Below are positions 10,425-19,170 of a stretch of 47,550 nt of DNA, in pieces. The position numbers and the translations under genes are program-made. How positions within the stretch are numbered: the first letter of the stretch is position 1; every line of letters starts with the position of its first letter. The notes beneath the pieces are model-generated. The model was not told the DNA's origin. It was given only the letters and a program-made list of their open reading frames with translations, and did no database searches. Source of the stretch: Caldilineaceae bacterium (lineage in GTDB: Bacteria > Chloroflexota > Anaerolineae > Caldilineales > Caldilineaceae); NCBI GenBank assembly GCA_020433455.1, contig JAGRCP010000074.1, positions 1-47,550 of the forward strand, read 5' to 3'.

Positions 10425-10487
10425 CCGGCTGACACTTTATCGCCGTGGGGTCTGTCCCACTCCCCACGGCGATAAAGCGTCAGCCGG
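10425..10487. terminator. Second long hairpin, 26-bp stem with one mismatch
   Basis: Arms 10425-10450 and 10462-10487 pair over 26 bases with a single A/G mismatch (position 10434) around an 11-base loop. It ends two bases before the phosphodiesterase stop at 10490. Most likely a terminator for that minus-strand gene, though no U-run follows; the length is unusual for one. Confidence 0.55.
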
Positions 10488-10489
10488 AC

Positions 10490-11407
10490 CTACCCGCCCG
10501 GCTCAATCGCCTCTTCCTGCACCAATTCCAGAAGCCGCTCAGGGTAATCGGTGTTGATTCCATCTACCCCCAGCCCAATGATGCGCTGCAAATCCGCGGG
10601 CTCATTGATGGTCCACGGCTGGACCGGAAGGCCGCGGGCGTGGGCGGCCCCGATAAAGCGCGGCGTTAAAAGATGAAAACCGCCGGCGGATTCAGGAATC
10701 TGAAACGACTGATAGGGCGGCGTGCGCGGGTCGCGCAATCCCAAACGAAAGAGAATATAAAACCAGCGGACCTCTTCCTCTGTGGCCGACGTGGCCACGG
10801 CCGGGCATTCGCGGCGAAACGCATCCATATTCGACTGGCGGAAGCTGCTGATCAGGACCTGATCTTCCATATCGTATTGGCGTATGAGCGCGCAAAATGT
10901 CCGGGCGGCAAGATCGGGATCGGCCTGCTTGATCTCGATTCCAAAGCGAGAATCGGGAAAGCGCACGAAGAGCGCTTCCAGCGTGGGTACGGTCAGCCCT
11001 TTGCCGCGCCAGGGAAAGGTTGAGCCGCCGTCCGGGCTGAAGTTATATCCTGCGTCAAACTGCTCCACTTGGGCCAGCGTCAGGTCGCGCAGCGCGCCGC
11101 TGCCGTCGGTAGTACGATCGACCGTTTGATCGTGAATGAGCACAGGCACGCCGTCAAGAGTGAGATGCATGTCCGCGTCCAGCACATCCGCGCCCGCGGC
11201 CGTAGCCTGCTCGAATGCCAACATCGTATTGCTGGGCCATTGCCCCTCGCCGCCCTGATGGGCGAAGACAAGGGGCGCGTGTTCGCCGGTGCGCGGGACA
11301 AACCAGGGATGGGGCGGGACGGGGCGAGCCAGCAGTCGGGACGCGGACCAGAGCAGGGCCAGAACGAGAACGCTTAGCAGAAGAGTCTTGCGCATCGCCC
11401 GCCCCAT
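10490..11407 (-). CDS. Membrane-anchored glycerophosphodiester phosphodiesterase family protein
   Basis: TIM-barrel phosphodiesterase of the GDPD family, expected to hydrolyse glycerophosphodiesters to glycerol 3-phosphate and an alcohol outside the membrane. 305 aa. Residues 6-28 form a signal anchor (RKTLLLSVLVLALLWSASRLLA). The barrel shows the family order: H50-Q-G-G, P-S-N-T (58-61), D77-A-D79, IHDQTVDRTT (H92), IEIK, and PWTIN / GVDGINTDYPE near the end. Several usual residues differ: the HRG Arg is Gln, the PENT Glu is Ser, and the ELD Glu is Asp, while both His and the later Glu are kept. The start may be ATG 11407 or ATG 11395; neither has a clear Shine-Dalgarno. Divergent from the flavoenzyme gene, 85 bases away. 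Confidence 0.85.
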   Translation of the reverse strand: MGRAMRKTLLLSVLVLALLWSASRLLARPVPPHPWFVPRTGEHAPLVFAHQGGEGQWPSNTMLAFEQATAAGADVLDADMHLTLDGVPVLIHDQTVDRTTDGSGALRDLTLAQVEQFDAGYNFSPDGGSTFPWRGKGLTVPTLEALFVRFPDSRFGIEIKQADPDLAARTFCALIRQYDMEDQVLISSFRQSNMDAFRRECPAVATSATEEEVRWFYILFRLGLRDPRTPPYQSFQIPESAGGFHLLTPRFIGAAHARGLPVQPWTINEPADLQRIIGLGVDGINTDYPERLLELVQEEAIEPGG

Positions 11408-11492
11408 AGATGAAAATTACGCACGGATAATCTCCCGTAATGAGTCAAAACAACAAATTCAAGCATAACCGGAAAATCCAGGGGAACCAACA

Positions 11493-12677
11493 ATGAACGT
11501 TGACGTAGCGGTGGTCGGCGGGGGCATGATAGGCAGCGCGGCGGCGCGCTATCTGGCAATGGGGGGCGCACGCGTGGCCATTATCGGCGCGCCCGAGCCG
11601 ACAAAGCCCCACGGCCCGGACCAGGTATACGGCAGTCACTATGACCAGGGGCGTCTGGCCCGACGGTTGAGCAAAGACGCGCTTTGGGTGCGCATGACCA
11701 CGCGCTCGCTGGACGTTTATCCCCGCCTGGAAAAGGCAGCGGGCATTCCCTTCTATCGGGCTGTGGGCTGTCTCCACGTAAGCGGAGAAGCGCCCGACGC
11801 ATCACGCGCGGTTGAGATGCGGGACGTGGCCGAAAAAGAGGCTATTCCCTACCGCTTCTACCCGGCCGGCGACGACGGTTGGAGAGAAAAGGCTTTTGGG
11901 TTGAATTTTCCGGCTGCTTGCCACGTGCTTTATGAACCGGCGCCCGCGGGCATGATCAATCCCCGGGCGCTGGTTCAGGCCCAGCTACGCGTCGCCGAGC
12001 AACACGGCGCGACGCTTTTGCGCGAGACGGTTATTGACGTGACGGAGAACGAACGGGGCGTCACGCTCGCCACGAGTCAAGGGACAACCCTCCACGCACA
12101 GCGGGTCCTCATCGCGGCGGGGGGCTTCACCAACTTTCACAATCTGCTGCCCTGTCCTCTGCCCCTTACCCTCAAGGGCGAAACTGTCATCCTGGGCGAA
12201 GTAACGGCCGAAACGGCTGCGGCCCTGGCCGACATGCCCATCCTGACCTATCAAATCGACCACCCCCAATTAAGCGGCATCTACATGACGCCGCCTGTTC
12301 TCTATCCGGACGGGCGTTTTTACGTGAAGATGGGCTGCAATTTTACAGGCGATATCCGGCCGCAAACGCTGGCGGAGGTGCAGCAATGGTTTCGCCGCGG
12401 CGGCGGTGAGGACCCCAAACCGGCCATGGCCCAGGCGCTGCAAGCCATTCTGCCTGACGTGGCGTTCATCAGCCTGGATACCCGACGCTGCCTCATCTGC
12501 TACACGCCCGGCGGCGCGCCCATCATCGATGCGCTCAGAACGAGGGTCTTTGTGGCCGCGGGCGGTAACGGCAGCAGCGCCAAATGTTCGGATACGCTGG
12601 GCCGGCTGGCAGCGGGCCTCATGCAGGGCGATCCGTGGCCCGCAGCATTCGATCGGGAACGGTTCAGGGCGTGCTGA
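11493..12677 (+). CDS. FAD-dependent oxidoreductase of the monomeric sarcosine oxidase (DAO) family
   Basis: Flavoenzyme expected to oxidise an N-methyl or secondary amine, releasing hydrogen peroxide. 394 aa, the usual size for monomeric sarcosine / N-methyltryptophan oxidases. The dinucleotide-binding motif VVGGGMIGSAAARYLA is at residues 7-22. The segment RRCLICYTPGGAPIID has Cys333 where monomeric sarcosine oxidase carries the Cys (Cys315) that binds FAD covalently, followed by FVAAGGNGSSAKCSDTLGRLAAGL, which matches the family's C-terminal FAD segment in altered form (GNGSSAK in place of GFSGHGFK). Substrate is not predictable. Start ATG 11493 with AGGGG upstream. The gene stands alone; no tetrahydrofolate enzymes adjoin it. 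Confidence 0.85.
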   Translation: MNVDVAVVGGGMIGSAAARYLAMGGARVAIIGAPEPTKPHGPDQVYGSHYDQGRLARRLSKDALWVRMTTRSLDVYPRLEKAAGIPFYRAVGCLHVSGEAPDASRAVEMRDVAEKEAIPYRFYPAGDDGWREKAFGLNFPAACHVLYEPAPAGMINPRALVQAQLRVAEQHGATLLRETVIDVTENERGVTLATSQGTTLHAQRVLIAAGGFTNFHNLLPCPLPLTLKGETVILGEVTAETAAALADMPILTYQIDHPQLSGIYMTPPVLYPDGRFYVKMGCNFTGDIRPQTLAEVQQWFRRGGGEDPKPAMAQALQAILPDVAFISLDTRRCLICYTPGGAPIIDALRTRVFVAAGGNGSSAKCSDTLGRLAAGLMQGDPWPAAFDRERFRAC

Positions 12678-12710
12678 TGGGGCGGTGATTTTCGCTGTAT
12701 GCATCCGCGC

Positions 12711-13022
12711 CTATTCCTGCTGCAAATAGATAAAGAGAAGCAAACTAAAAACCAGGGTAAATCCTGTGACCACGCCCGCGCCGGTGAGGAGTACGTGCGC
12801 GGCCGAACGCTGGTTAAAAAAGGTGGCAATAAGGGCTACCGCGCCAATCGCACTCAAAATGATGGTCACAAGGAAGAGATAAACAATGGGCACGGAGGTC
12901 GGTTCATCGTCTTCGCCTTGGGCCGCGGCCAGGCCGAACCAGTAAGAAAGGGCCGCGCCCAGAAGCGAAGCGCCGCCGCCGATAAAGAGACCGGTTAGAA
13001 AAACAGAGAGGGAAGAGGGCAT
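12711..13022 (-). CDS. Small membrane protein, third gene of the CHAT operon
   Basis: 103 aa beginning MPSSLSVFLTGLFIGGG. Three hydrophobic segments: ~7-32, ~44-68 and ~76-100; the loop between the first two is acidic (QGEDDEPTS). No family recognised. Its ATG lies 4 bases after the stop of the 2047-aa protein, so it is almost certainly in the same operon. A longer frame exists upstream in the same reading frame but runs inside the TPR gene and is an overlap artefact. A role as a membrane partner of the giant protein is a guess from position only. Confidence 0.7.
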   Translation of the reverse strand: MPSSLSVFLTGLFIGGGASLLGAALSYWFGLAAAQGEDDEPTSVPIVYLFLVTIILSAIGAVALIATFFNQRSAAHVLLTGAGVVTGFTLVFSLLLFIYLQQE

Positions 13023-13026
13023 AGGC

Positions 13027-16000
13027 TTAAGGTGAACTTTCCAGCTCTGCTTGGAGCATAGTAATAAAATTGACGCTGATATTTTGCGGATCAGCTGCGA
13101 TTGAGTGCAAGTCGTTGCGCGCTTCATCCAGGCGCTGCGTGCGCATCTCCTCATCTTCCAGCCTATTGGCCGCGTCAATGCCGGCAGCATAAGCGGCGGT
13201 TGCTCCATTGCCATCCCCCAGAGCCGTGAGCGCCAGCCCCAGGTTAAAATGCTCCCGGGGATCGTCAGCATCGATGGCGATGGCCTGACGTGAAGCCTGA
13301 ATAGAGCGGGCATAATCGCCCGTTGTATACGTGGCCCATCCCAAACGGGAGTAGGCATCGTGACTTGCGGGATCCAAGGCAACGGCTTCCTCCAATACCG
13401 TCACCGCGGTGTCGTGTTCACCCAGCGCAAAATAGGCTCGCCCGCCATAGTAAGCCAGCAGCGAATGTTGAAGACCCGCCTCTTGCGCGCGCTCATAGGC
13501 ATCACGCGCCAGGCGATAGCGCGCATTACGGTTGGGCCCGCCATGATATACCGCCCAGCGATAATAAGTTTCCGCCAGCGTCGCATACGCTGCCGCGTCA
13601 CCCGGATCCAGTATCAGCGCCCGCTCCATGGCCGCGGCGGCCAGGCCGAACTTATCGTCCGCCAAATCAAGTTCCGCCACCTGGTGCAGGGTAGTCACCT
13701 CATCCTGGTCCAACGTACCGACCAGCAGGGTCAAGACCGCCCGGCCTGACCCAACCTGACTCAAATTTTGACCGACAATCAGAGCATCGCGTAAAGAGTC
13801 CCAATAGGCATTTTCCAGCGGTTCCAGTCGCACGGCCTGGGTCAGGAAGGCCGTCGCCCGCGCGAACTGGAGATAGGCCGCGGTCCACTCATTCTTTTTA
13901 CGTGCCTCATCACCCAATTCATTCGCCTTGGCTCCCTCCTCTGCCAACGTCACGGCGTCGTTCGGGGCCAGTTCCGTCTGCCCGGTCACCGTCAATGCAA
14001 TCTCACCGGCAAATCCGGCGGCAAGGCGGGCATCATCGCCCGGCTGCATGAGCAGCTCTGTAATAGAGGTAGCCGCCGACGGAGACGACGCCGTCATGTC
14101 GGCCGCCCGCATTTCAGCATGGCCGCGTGCGTAGTAGACGGTTGCAGTTGCCGCGTCCCCATTCAGGAGGTAGGCATGAGCAATTGCATAGAGAATCTCC
14201 GGATCATCCGACGAACGCTGAAGGGCTTGTTCCAGCTCATCAAGCGCCGGCGCAATTTGGCCCAGGCGCAGATAAGTACGCCCCAGCACCAAGCGCATGT
14301 CGGCATCAAGCGGCCGTTGCGCTACAGCGTGTTGGGCAATCGCTAACGCCTCTCGCCGGCGCATGATGCGCACCGCTTCGTTATCGTTCAGAAGCGACCA
14401 CTTCTCATAGATGAGGGCAGCCAGGCGATTGGCGGTACGGCTATCAGGCACGTACGTCAAGGCCCGATCTACGGCTGTTTTGGCAAGAGGAATTGAATTA
14501 CGATCATATTCCGTTTGGGCAAATTCGATAAAAAATTGAGGGTTATCCGCCTGCCCGCCACGCGCCGCAATCAGGTCCAGCGTGGCCGCATGGGCGTCCG
14601 CAACCCCCATATCTGCACCGAAGTTGCTAAACAGATTCAGCAGCGCCGTACGCAAAATAATATCGCCCTGATAGGCAACATTTTCCTGCAATGCGCCGTT
14701 CGCGTACGCCTGCGCGGCCAGCCATCGCTCGGCGATTGCTGCATCCAAAAACCCTGCCTGAGCAAAGCTATCCGCCCGTACATAGCGAAGATTGCCTGCT
14801 GTCCGGTACCAATCGGCACGCGGCGTGATTTGCAGCGCCCTTTCATAGTCGGCCGCGGCCAGGCCCATGTATTCCCGGTAGTCAAAACGCTGCAAGGGGT
14901 CCTCATCACAGTTGGCCAAAATATAGCGCAACTGAGCGCGGGTACGATAAAAGGCAGCCAATGCCTTGCGGTCCAAATCGGTTAAACCATCCGCTCCCTC
15001 CGGGTAAGCGGCCAGTGCGGCAGACAGCGCTGATTCCGCCTGGAGATTCAGGTCAATATATTCGCCGACATATGCCGGATCATCAAAACTGTTAATACAA
15101 CTCCCCGGCAGCATGCGGCTTTGATACACAAGCGCCCATGCCAATCCGTTGTAGGCGGACAACGGATAATCCTTAATTCCGTTGGCGAATGCCTCCGCCG
15201 CAGCGCGTAAGCCGGCTTCATCCTCAGGTTTTCCCGACTCCCAGTTCACGCCGAGATTGATCTGCCCAATGCCGTAACCAATTTGGCTCAGGGCGGATAT
15301 ATCACGCGCGGACATGCTTCCCGCTCCTGTGGCGGCGAATATCCCCCGGGTCGATCTGCTGCGGGTTTGATCAAAGATTTGGCCGGCTTGCTCGAAGCGC
15401 GCGCGTGCCGCGTTCGGCGCGCTGTTTTTGTCCGGATAGGCCTGATTGATCAGGAGTGCGCCGTAAAACAGATCCCTCTCTCCGGCCGTGTGAAGCTCAT
15501 TTTCGTTTTCCGCCGCCACAGCAGCATAGCGCGTAGCGGCCAATCGCCAAATTTCCGCGCGCACGGCCGGTTCCAGGTCAAAGCCGGCGCGGTGAAGAGT
15601 TTGGGCAAGCTGTAATTTTTCGGTCGGCTTGAGCCACAAATCGGCCTGTTCAAGCTGTTGGATCGTCTCATTAACCCCCTCGCTCCTCCCCAGATAGGCC
15701 AACGCATTCAGCTTGAAGCGATACGCGCGCACATCGGGTTTCAGGTTAAGGGATTCATCAAATGCGGCAATCGCCCGATCATATCCGGAGCGAATGCGGC
15801 TCAAGCTGTTTTGCGCGCGGGCGAGCCGTTGTTGGGCTAATTCCAGCTCACCGGTCAAACGCACCTTTTCTTCAGGCAGCAAAAGCTGGGCATTAGCCAA
15901 ACCAATGCCGCGCGTATCGCTGATGGTTACTGCCGCGCTCAGCGGATCTTCTTCCAGTGTAACCAATTTTTGCTCCAGGTCGGCGATTTCCGCTTCCGCT

Positions 16001-19000
16001 TCGATTTGGCTGTTCCGGAAATCAGGCCCTTCGGCAGCAACGCTTGTCTGTGTGAGCTTAAACTCCTGATAGCCAATTGCCTGATAATGATAGCTGCGCA
16101 GCTCGAGCTGAATCTCATAGAGGGCGCCCACCATGACCAGCAGCGTCAAGGTAAGAAGGAGCGCCAGGCGCGATCGTTTACGCATCTGTTCCAGAATATG
16201 GGCCCGGTGATAACGCAACGTATCGTAGAGCACGAAGCTGCTGATGAAGAGGGCAATAACGCCCGCCAGGACGGCAGGGCGGCCCATGCGCATGGGCGAG
16301 GCGCTGATGAGCGCACTCAGCGCGGCCGCAGCCAACAATACGGGCAGTTGGCTGCGGCGATCGCGGGTATACAGGCGATAGCGGGCCGGCTGAATCAACA
16401 GCCAGTAGACCAGCGGCAAGGCCACGCCCAGTTCGATGAGGTTCCAGAGATCGGCAATGGTATAGATGCCGCTCCCGCCCAGGAGGCTGTAGCTGAGGAT
16501 GGCCTCATTTCGCAAGGCAACGAGGAGCAGCACGGTCTGCATGAGCAGGGCGCCGACGAAGACAAGCCCCCATCCCCGACAGAAGATGCTGATGCTCAAC
16601 TCCGTCACGCGCATAGAGAGGGATTTATCCCGGACGGGAGACGCGCAGCATGCGGCCACGCGCCCGCGAATCTGCTGCTCAAGCTGATCGTACCCCTGAG
16701 CCAGCCCGCTGATCTCCACCCGACCGCCGCGCGCGGGCAGGCCAATCGCCGAAAAGATGTCAATGGGCTCACGGCAGAAACGACGCGTGGAGTAGACCGC
16801 ACCGCGCAGATCGCGCCAGGCAATGCGCTCTCCAATGTTGTTGACCGTGCGGGAAATGCCCGCTTCGTCCAGGATAATCCGTTCCCGATTGCTCTCCTCC
16901 AGAGAGGCCAGAGGAAGCCTGCGTACCAAATACGCGCCCACGAACATATAAAACAGAATGAAGGAGGTAATCGCCAGGAGACCGCGCCAGAAAAGACTTG
17001 CCGGCGAAGGCAGTACGGCCAATTTTCGGCCCTGTTCAAGCTGTTGGAGAATCCGGAAATCCATCCATTCGAGCTGAGAGGCATCGATGATCAGATCAAA
17101 TTTCAGGCCGATATCCGGCTGAATCTCAAAGCTGAGAACGGAGAGCGCGCCGATGAGGAGCGCAAAAACAATGATCGCGGTCCGCTGATAAAAGAGCGAA
17201 ACAGGATGAACGTAGCGGGTGGCATAAACCCGTGCTTCTACGCTCCCGCTTACCGCCTGGATATCAGCCGTGGCCGCGGGGGGCAGTTCACCCGCTTTCG
17301 CCGGCCGCTCCAGGCGATTGAGCATCTGGGTCACGCGCACGTCATTGCCCGCGGATTGCCAGGCCTCAAGCGCAGCCCGGTAGTGAGAAGCCGCATCAGC
17401 CGCGTCGCGGCGCAGCTCGGCCAGCGCGCCCAGCCGGTTGTGACATTGGGCCGTACGCGCCCGCTGTCCCGCCTCGCGAAAAACGGGCAGGGCGCGGGTC
17501 AACAGGGCCAGGGCCTCGTCATGCCGGGCCCGGGCCAGATAGGCTTCCCCCAACATCAGATCGGCTTCGGCACGGGAAAAGCTCCCTTCGGGATAGGTCT
17601 GCTGCAGCGGTTCCAAATAGGCGACGGCACGCGCCGAATCATTCAGCACCCAGTAGAGTCGCCCCAACATCGCCCGAGTGCGATTGACGCCCGCCTCATC
17701 ATCCAGCGCCGCATACGCGCGTTCAGCCTGTCGCAGCCGGACGATGGCGTCGCCGAAAAGGCGGGCGATGATCCAATCCATGCCCTGGCCGAAGCGCAGC
17801 AAGTTGGGCAGAGGCCAGGCAACGCCCAGCTTAATCAGCAGATAGAAAACCAGGGGCAGGCGCACCAGCAGCGCGCCCAAAGACAAAGCCCCCATCCGGC
17901 CCGTGTACTCCTCCATAAGCGGATCGTATTCGCCCATGGACGCGGCGGCGATGCGCAAATAGGCGTCGCCGAAAAGTCCCAGAGTCTCCGCTTGCTCCCG
18001 GGGTTCATCCAGGCGCGCAAAGGCGGCCGCCGACTCCTCCAATCCCTCGACGCCTTCCACCCAGTCGCCCCGGGCGATGTGGACCATTGCCAGCCCCCGC
18101 GTCACCCGCGCGGCCAAATCGGGCGCAAGATCGTCTCGCTCGTTTAACCCTTCCAAAATAAGGTGAGCCGCGCTCTCATTGCCCTGGAGATGGTGGAACC
18201 AACCTTCCGCGTACTCGATGTGCGCGTATGCCGAAGGTGAAATCTGGTTGCGTAACCCCTGCAAAACAATGATGTATTGGCGGGCGGCTACGAGCCGACG
18301 ATCGTCTTCCGCAGCCTGGAAATAACGCGACAACAGCGCAGCGCCGACATCGCTGTCGGCCAGAAATGTGTGATAAAGATGGGCCTGACGCAGACGTTCC
18401 GTTCGGGCGGGATTCCGCGGCTGGGAACGGGGTGCGGACAGAGCAGGAGCAGCGGCCAGGCGCACGCCGAAGTGATGGGCCAGCCGGACGTTGACGGCCT
18501 GGTATTGTGCCGGGTTCGCCTGCCATCCGTGCAAAAGTTGTTCACGCACGTTCTCGCTCAGGGTATAGCGCGCCGACTCCCAGGGATAAATAAAGGAGAA
18601 ATCATTGAGCAGCGCAAGCGCCTCATGCTGACGGCCGTCGTCCTTCTGCCGCAGCACGCGCAGCACATCCGCATCAAACCAGCGGGGAATGGCGCATAAG
18701 GCCAGGAGACGGTGCATCTCCGGGCGGGTTACCTGCAAGTTGGTCAGCATGGATGCAGTATGCGCGTCTACCCCCTTGCCGTCACCGACCGGTTCGGTTT
18801 GGATGAAGGCATCAGACGCGTCATTGCGCAGTTGGGTTTCCAGCCGCTCAATGCGGGCGCGTACCCGCTCCTCGCATTCCGGCGTAAGGTGGGGCTGGGC
18901 CAAAGCCTGGGCATAGCGGCGCCGGGCGCGGTTGATGTTGCCTTCCGCCTGGGCCGCATCGCCCTGTGCGAGGAGTTCGCCGGCCTGCATGTCAGCCGCA

Positions 19001-19170
19001 CGCGACCGGGCTTCTATGGCCTGGGCGCGCAAAAAGGCCAAGGGAACGCCGTACCCCGAATGGGTCCGCCCCTGGACCGTCAGCTCATCGATGACGCGCA
19101 CCGCCCCGGTCCAATCTTCCTGCGCGGTCAGTTCGCCGATGCGCAACAGCAGGACGCCGGATTCAGTCAT
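13027..19170 (-). CDS. Giant winged-helix / TPR / multi-pass membrane / TPR protein
   Basis: 2047 aa from the ATG at 19170, which overlaps the upstream CHAT gene as ATGA. Order: helical N-terminus (1-140); a segment like the winged-helix part that normally follows a STAND NTPase (~145-250: MHRLLALCAIPRWFDADVLRVLR, then WESARYTLSENVREQLL); TPR-like helices (~280-640); two membrane spans (~655-675, ~725-750); a compact domain (~765-840) beginning ERIILDEAGISR and IAWRDLRGAV, reminiscent of bacterial PH domains; about five more spans (~870-1020); a coiled coil (~1060-1135, IEAEAEIADLEQKLVTLEED); then ~900 residues of TPR repeats to the end, for example YSRLGWATYTTGDYARSIQA and HFNLGLALTALGDGNGATAAY. 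It carries no enzyme motif. It is most likely the sensor or scaffold half of a system whose NTPase and protease lie in the preceding gene. TPR assignment is secure; the PH-like assignment is tentative. Confidence 0.85.
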   Translation of the reverse strand: MTESGVLLLRIGELTAQEDWTGAVRVIDELTVQGRTHSGYGVPLAFLRAQAIEARSRAADMQAGELLAQGDAAQAEGNINRARRRYAQALAQPHLTPECEERVRARIERLETQLRNDASDAFIQTEPVGDGKGVDAHTASMLTNLQVTRPEMHRLLALCAIPRWFDADVLRVLRQKDDGRQHEALALLNDFSFIYPWESARYTLSENVREQLLHGWQANPAQYQAVNVRLAHHFGVRLAAAPALSAPRSQPRNPARTERLRQAHLYHTFLADSDVGAALLSRYFQAAEDDRRLVAARQYIIVLQGLRNQISPSAYAHIEYAEGWFHHLQGNESAAHLILEGLNERDDLAPDLAARVTRGLAMVHIARGDWVEGVEGLEESAAAFARLDEPREQAETLGLFGDAYLRIAAASMGEYDPLMEEYTGRMGALSLGALLVRLPLVFYLLIKLGVAWPLPNLLRFGQGMDWIIARLFGDAIVRLRQAERAYAALDDEAGVNRTRAMLGRLYWVLNDSARAVAYLEPLQQTYPEGSFSRAEADLMLGEAYLARARHDEALALLTRALPVFREAGQRARTAQCHNRLGALAELRRDAADAASHYRAALEAWQSAGNDVRVTQMLNRLERPAKAGELPPAATADIQAVSGSVEARVYATRYVHPVSLFYQRTAIIVFALLIGALSVLSFEIQPDIGLKFDLIIDASQLEWMDFRILQQLEQGRKLAVLPSPASLFWRGLLAITSFILFYMFVGAYLVRRLPLASLEESNRERIILDEAGISRTVNNIGERIAWRDLRGAVYSTRRFCREPIDIFSAIGLPARGGRVEISGLAQGYDQLEQQIRGRVAACCASPVRDKSLSMRVTELSISIFCRGWGLVFVGALLMQTVLLLVALRNEAILSYSLLGGSGIYTIADLWNLIELGVALPLVYWLLIQPARYRLYTRDRRSQLPVLLAAAALSALISASPMRMGRPAVLAGVIALFISSFVLYDTLRYHRAHILEQMRKRSRLALLLTLTLLVMVGALYEIQLELRSYHYQAIGYQEFKLTQTSVAAEGPDFRNSQIEAEAEIADLEQKLVTLEEDPLSAAVTISDTRGIGLANAQLLLPEEKVRLTGELELAQQRLARAQNSLSRIRSGYDRAIAAFDESLNLKPDVRAYRFKLNALAYLGRSEGVNETIQQLEQADLWLKPTEKLQLAQTLHRAGFDLEPAVRAEIWRLAATRYAAVAAENENELHTAGERDLFYGALLINQAYPDKNSAPNAARARFEQAGQIFDQTRSRSTRGIFAATGAGSMSARDISALSQIGYGIGQINLGVNWESGKPEDEAGLRAAAEAFANGIKDYPLSAYNGLAWALVYQSRMLPGSCINSFDDPAYVGEYIDLNLQAESALSAALAAYPEGADGLTDLDRKALAAFYRTRAQLRYILANCDEDPLQRFDYREYMGLAAADYERALQITPRADWYRTAGNLRYVRADSFAQAGFLDAAIAERWLAAQAYANGALQENVAYQGDIILRTALLNLFSNFGADMGVADAHAATLDLIAARGGQADNPQFFIEFAQTEYDRNSIPLAKTAVDRALTYVPDSRTANRLAALIYEKWSLLNDNEAVRIMRRREALAIAQHAVAQRPLDADMRLVLGRTYLRLGQIAPALDELEQALQRSSDDPEILYAIAHAYLLNGDAATATVYYARGHAEMRAADMTASSPSAATSITELLMQPGDDARLAAGFAGEIALTVTGQTELAPNDAVTLAEEGAKANELGDEARKKNEWTAAYLQFARATAFLTQAVRLEPLENAYWDSLRDALIVGQNLSQVGSGRAVLTLLVGTLDQDEVTTLHQVAELDLADDKFGLAAAAMERALILDPGDAAAYATLAETYYRWAVYHGGPNRNARYRLARDAYERAQEAGLQHSLLAYYGGRAYFALGEHDTAVTVLEEAVALDPASHDAYSRLGWATYTTGDYARSIQASRQAIAIDADDPREHFNLGLALTALGDGNGATAAYAAGIDAANRLEDEEMRTQRLDEARNDLHSIAADPQNISVNFITMLQAELESSP

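Noticed and set aside
15970-18147. 725-codon plus-strand frame inside the giant TPR gene
   Set aside because: It is antisense to a continuous TPR/membrane protein with clear domains; its own translation is Arg/Gln/His-rich with no motif, as expected for a shadow in GC-rich DNA.
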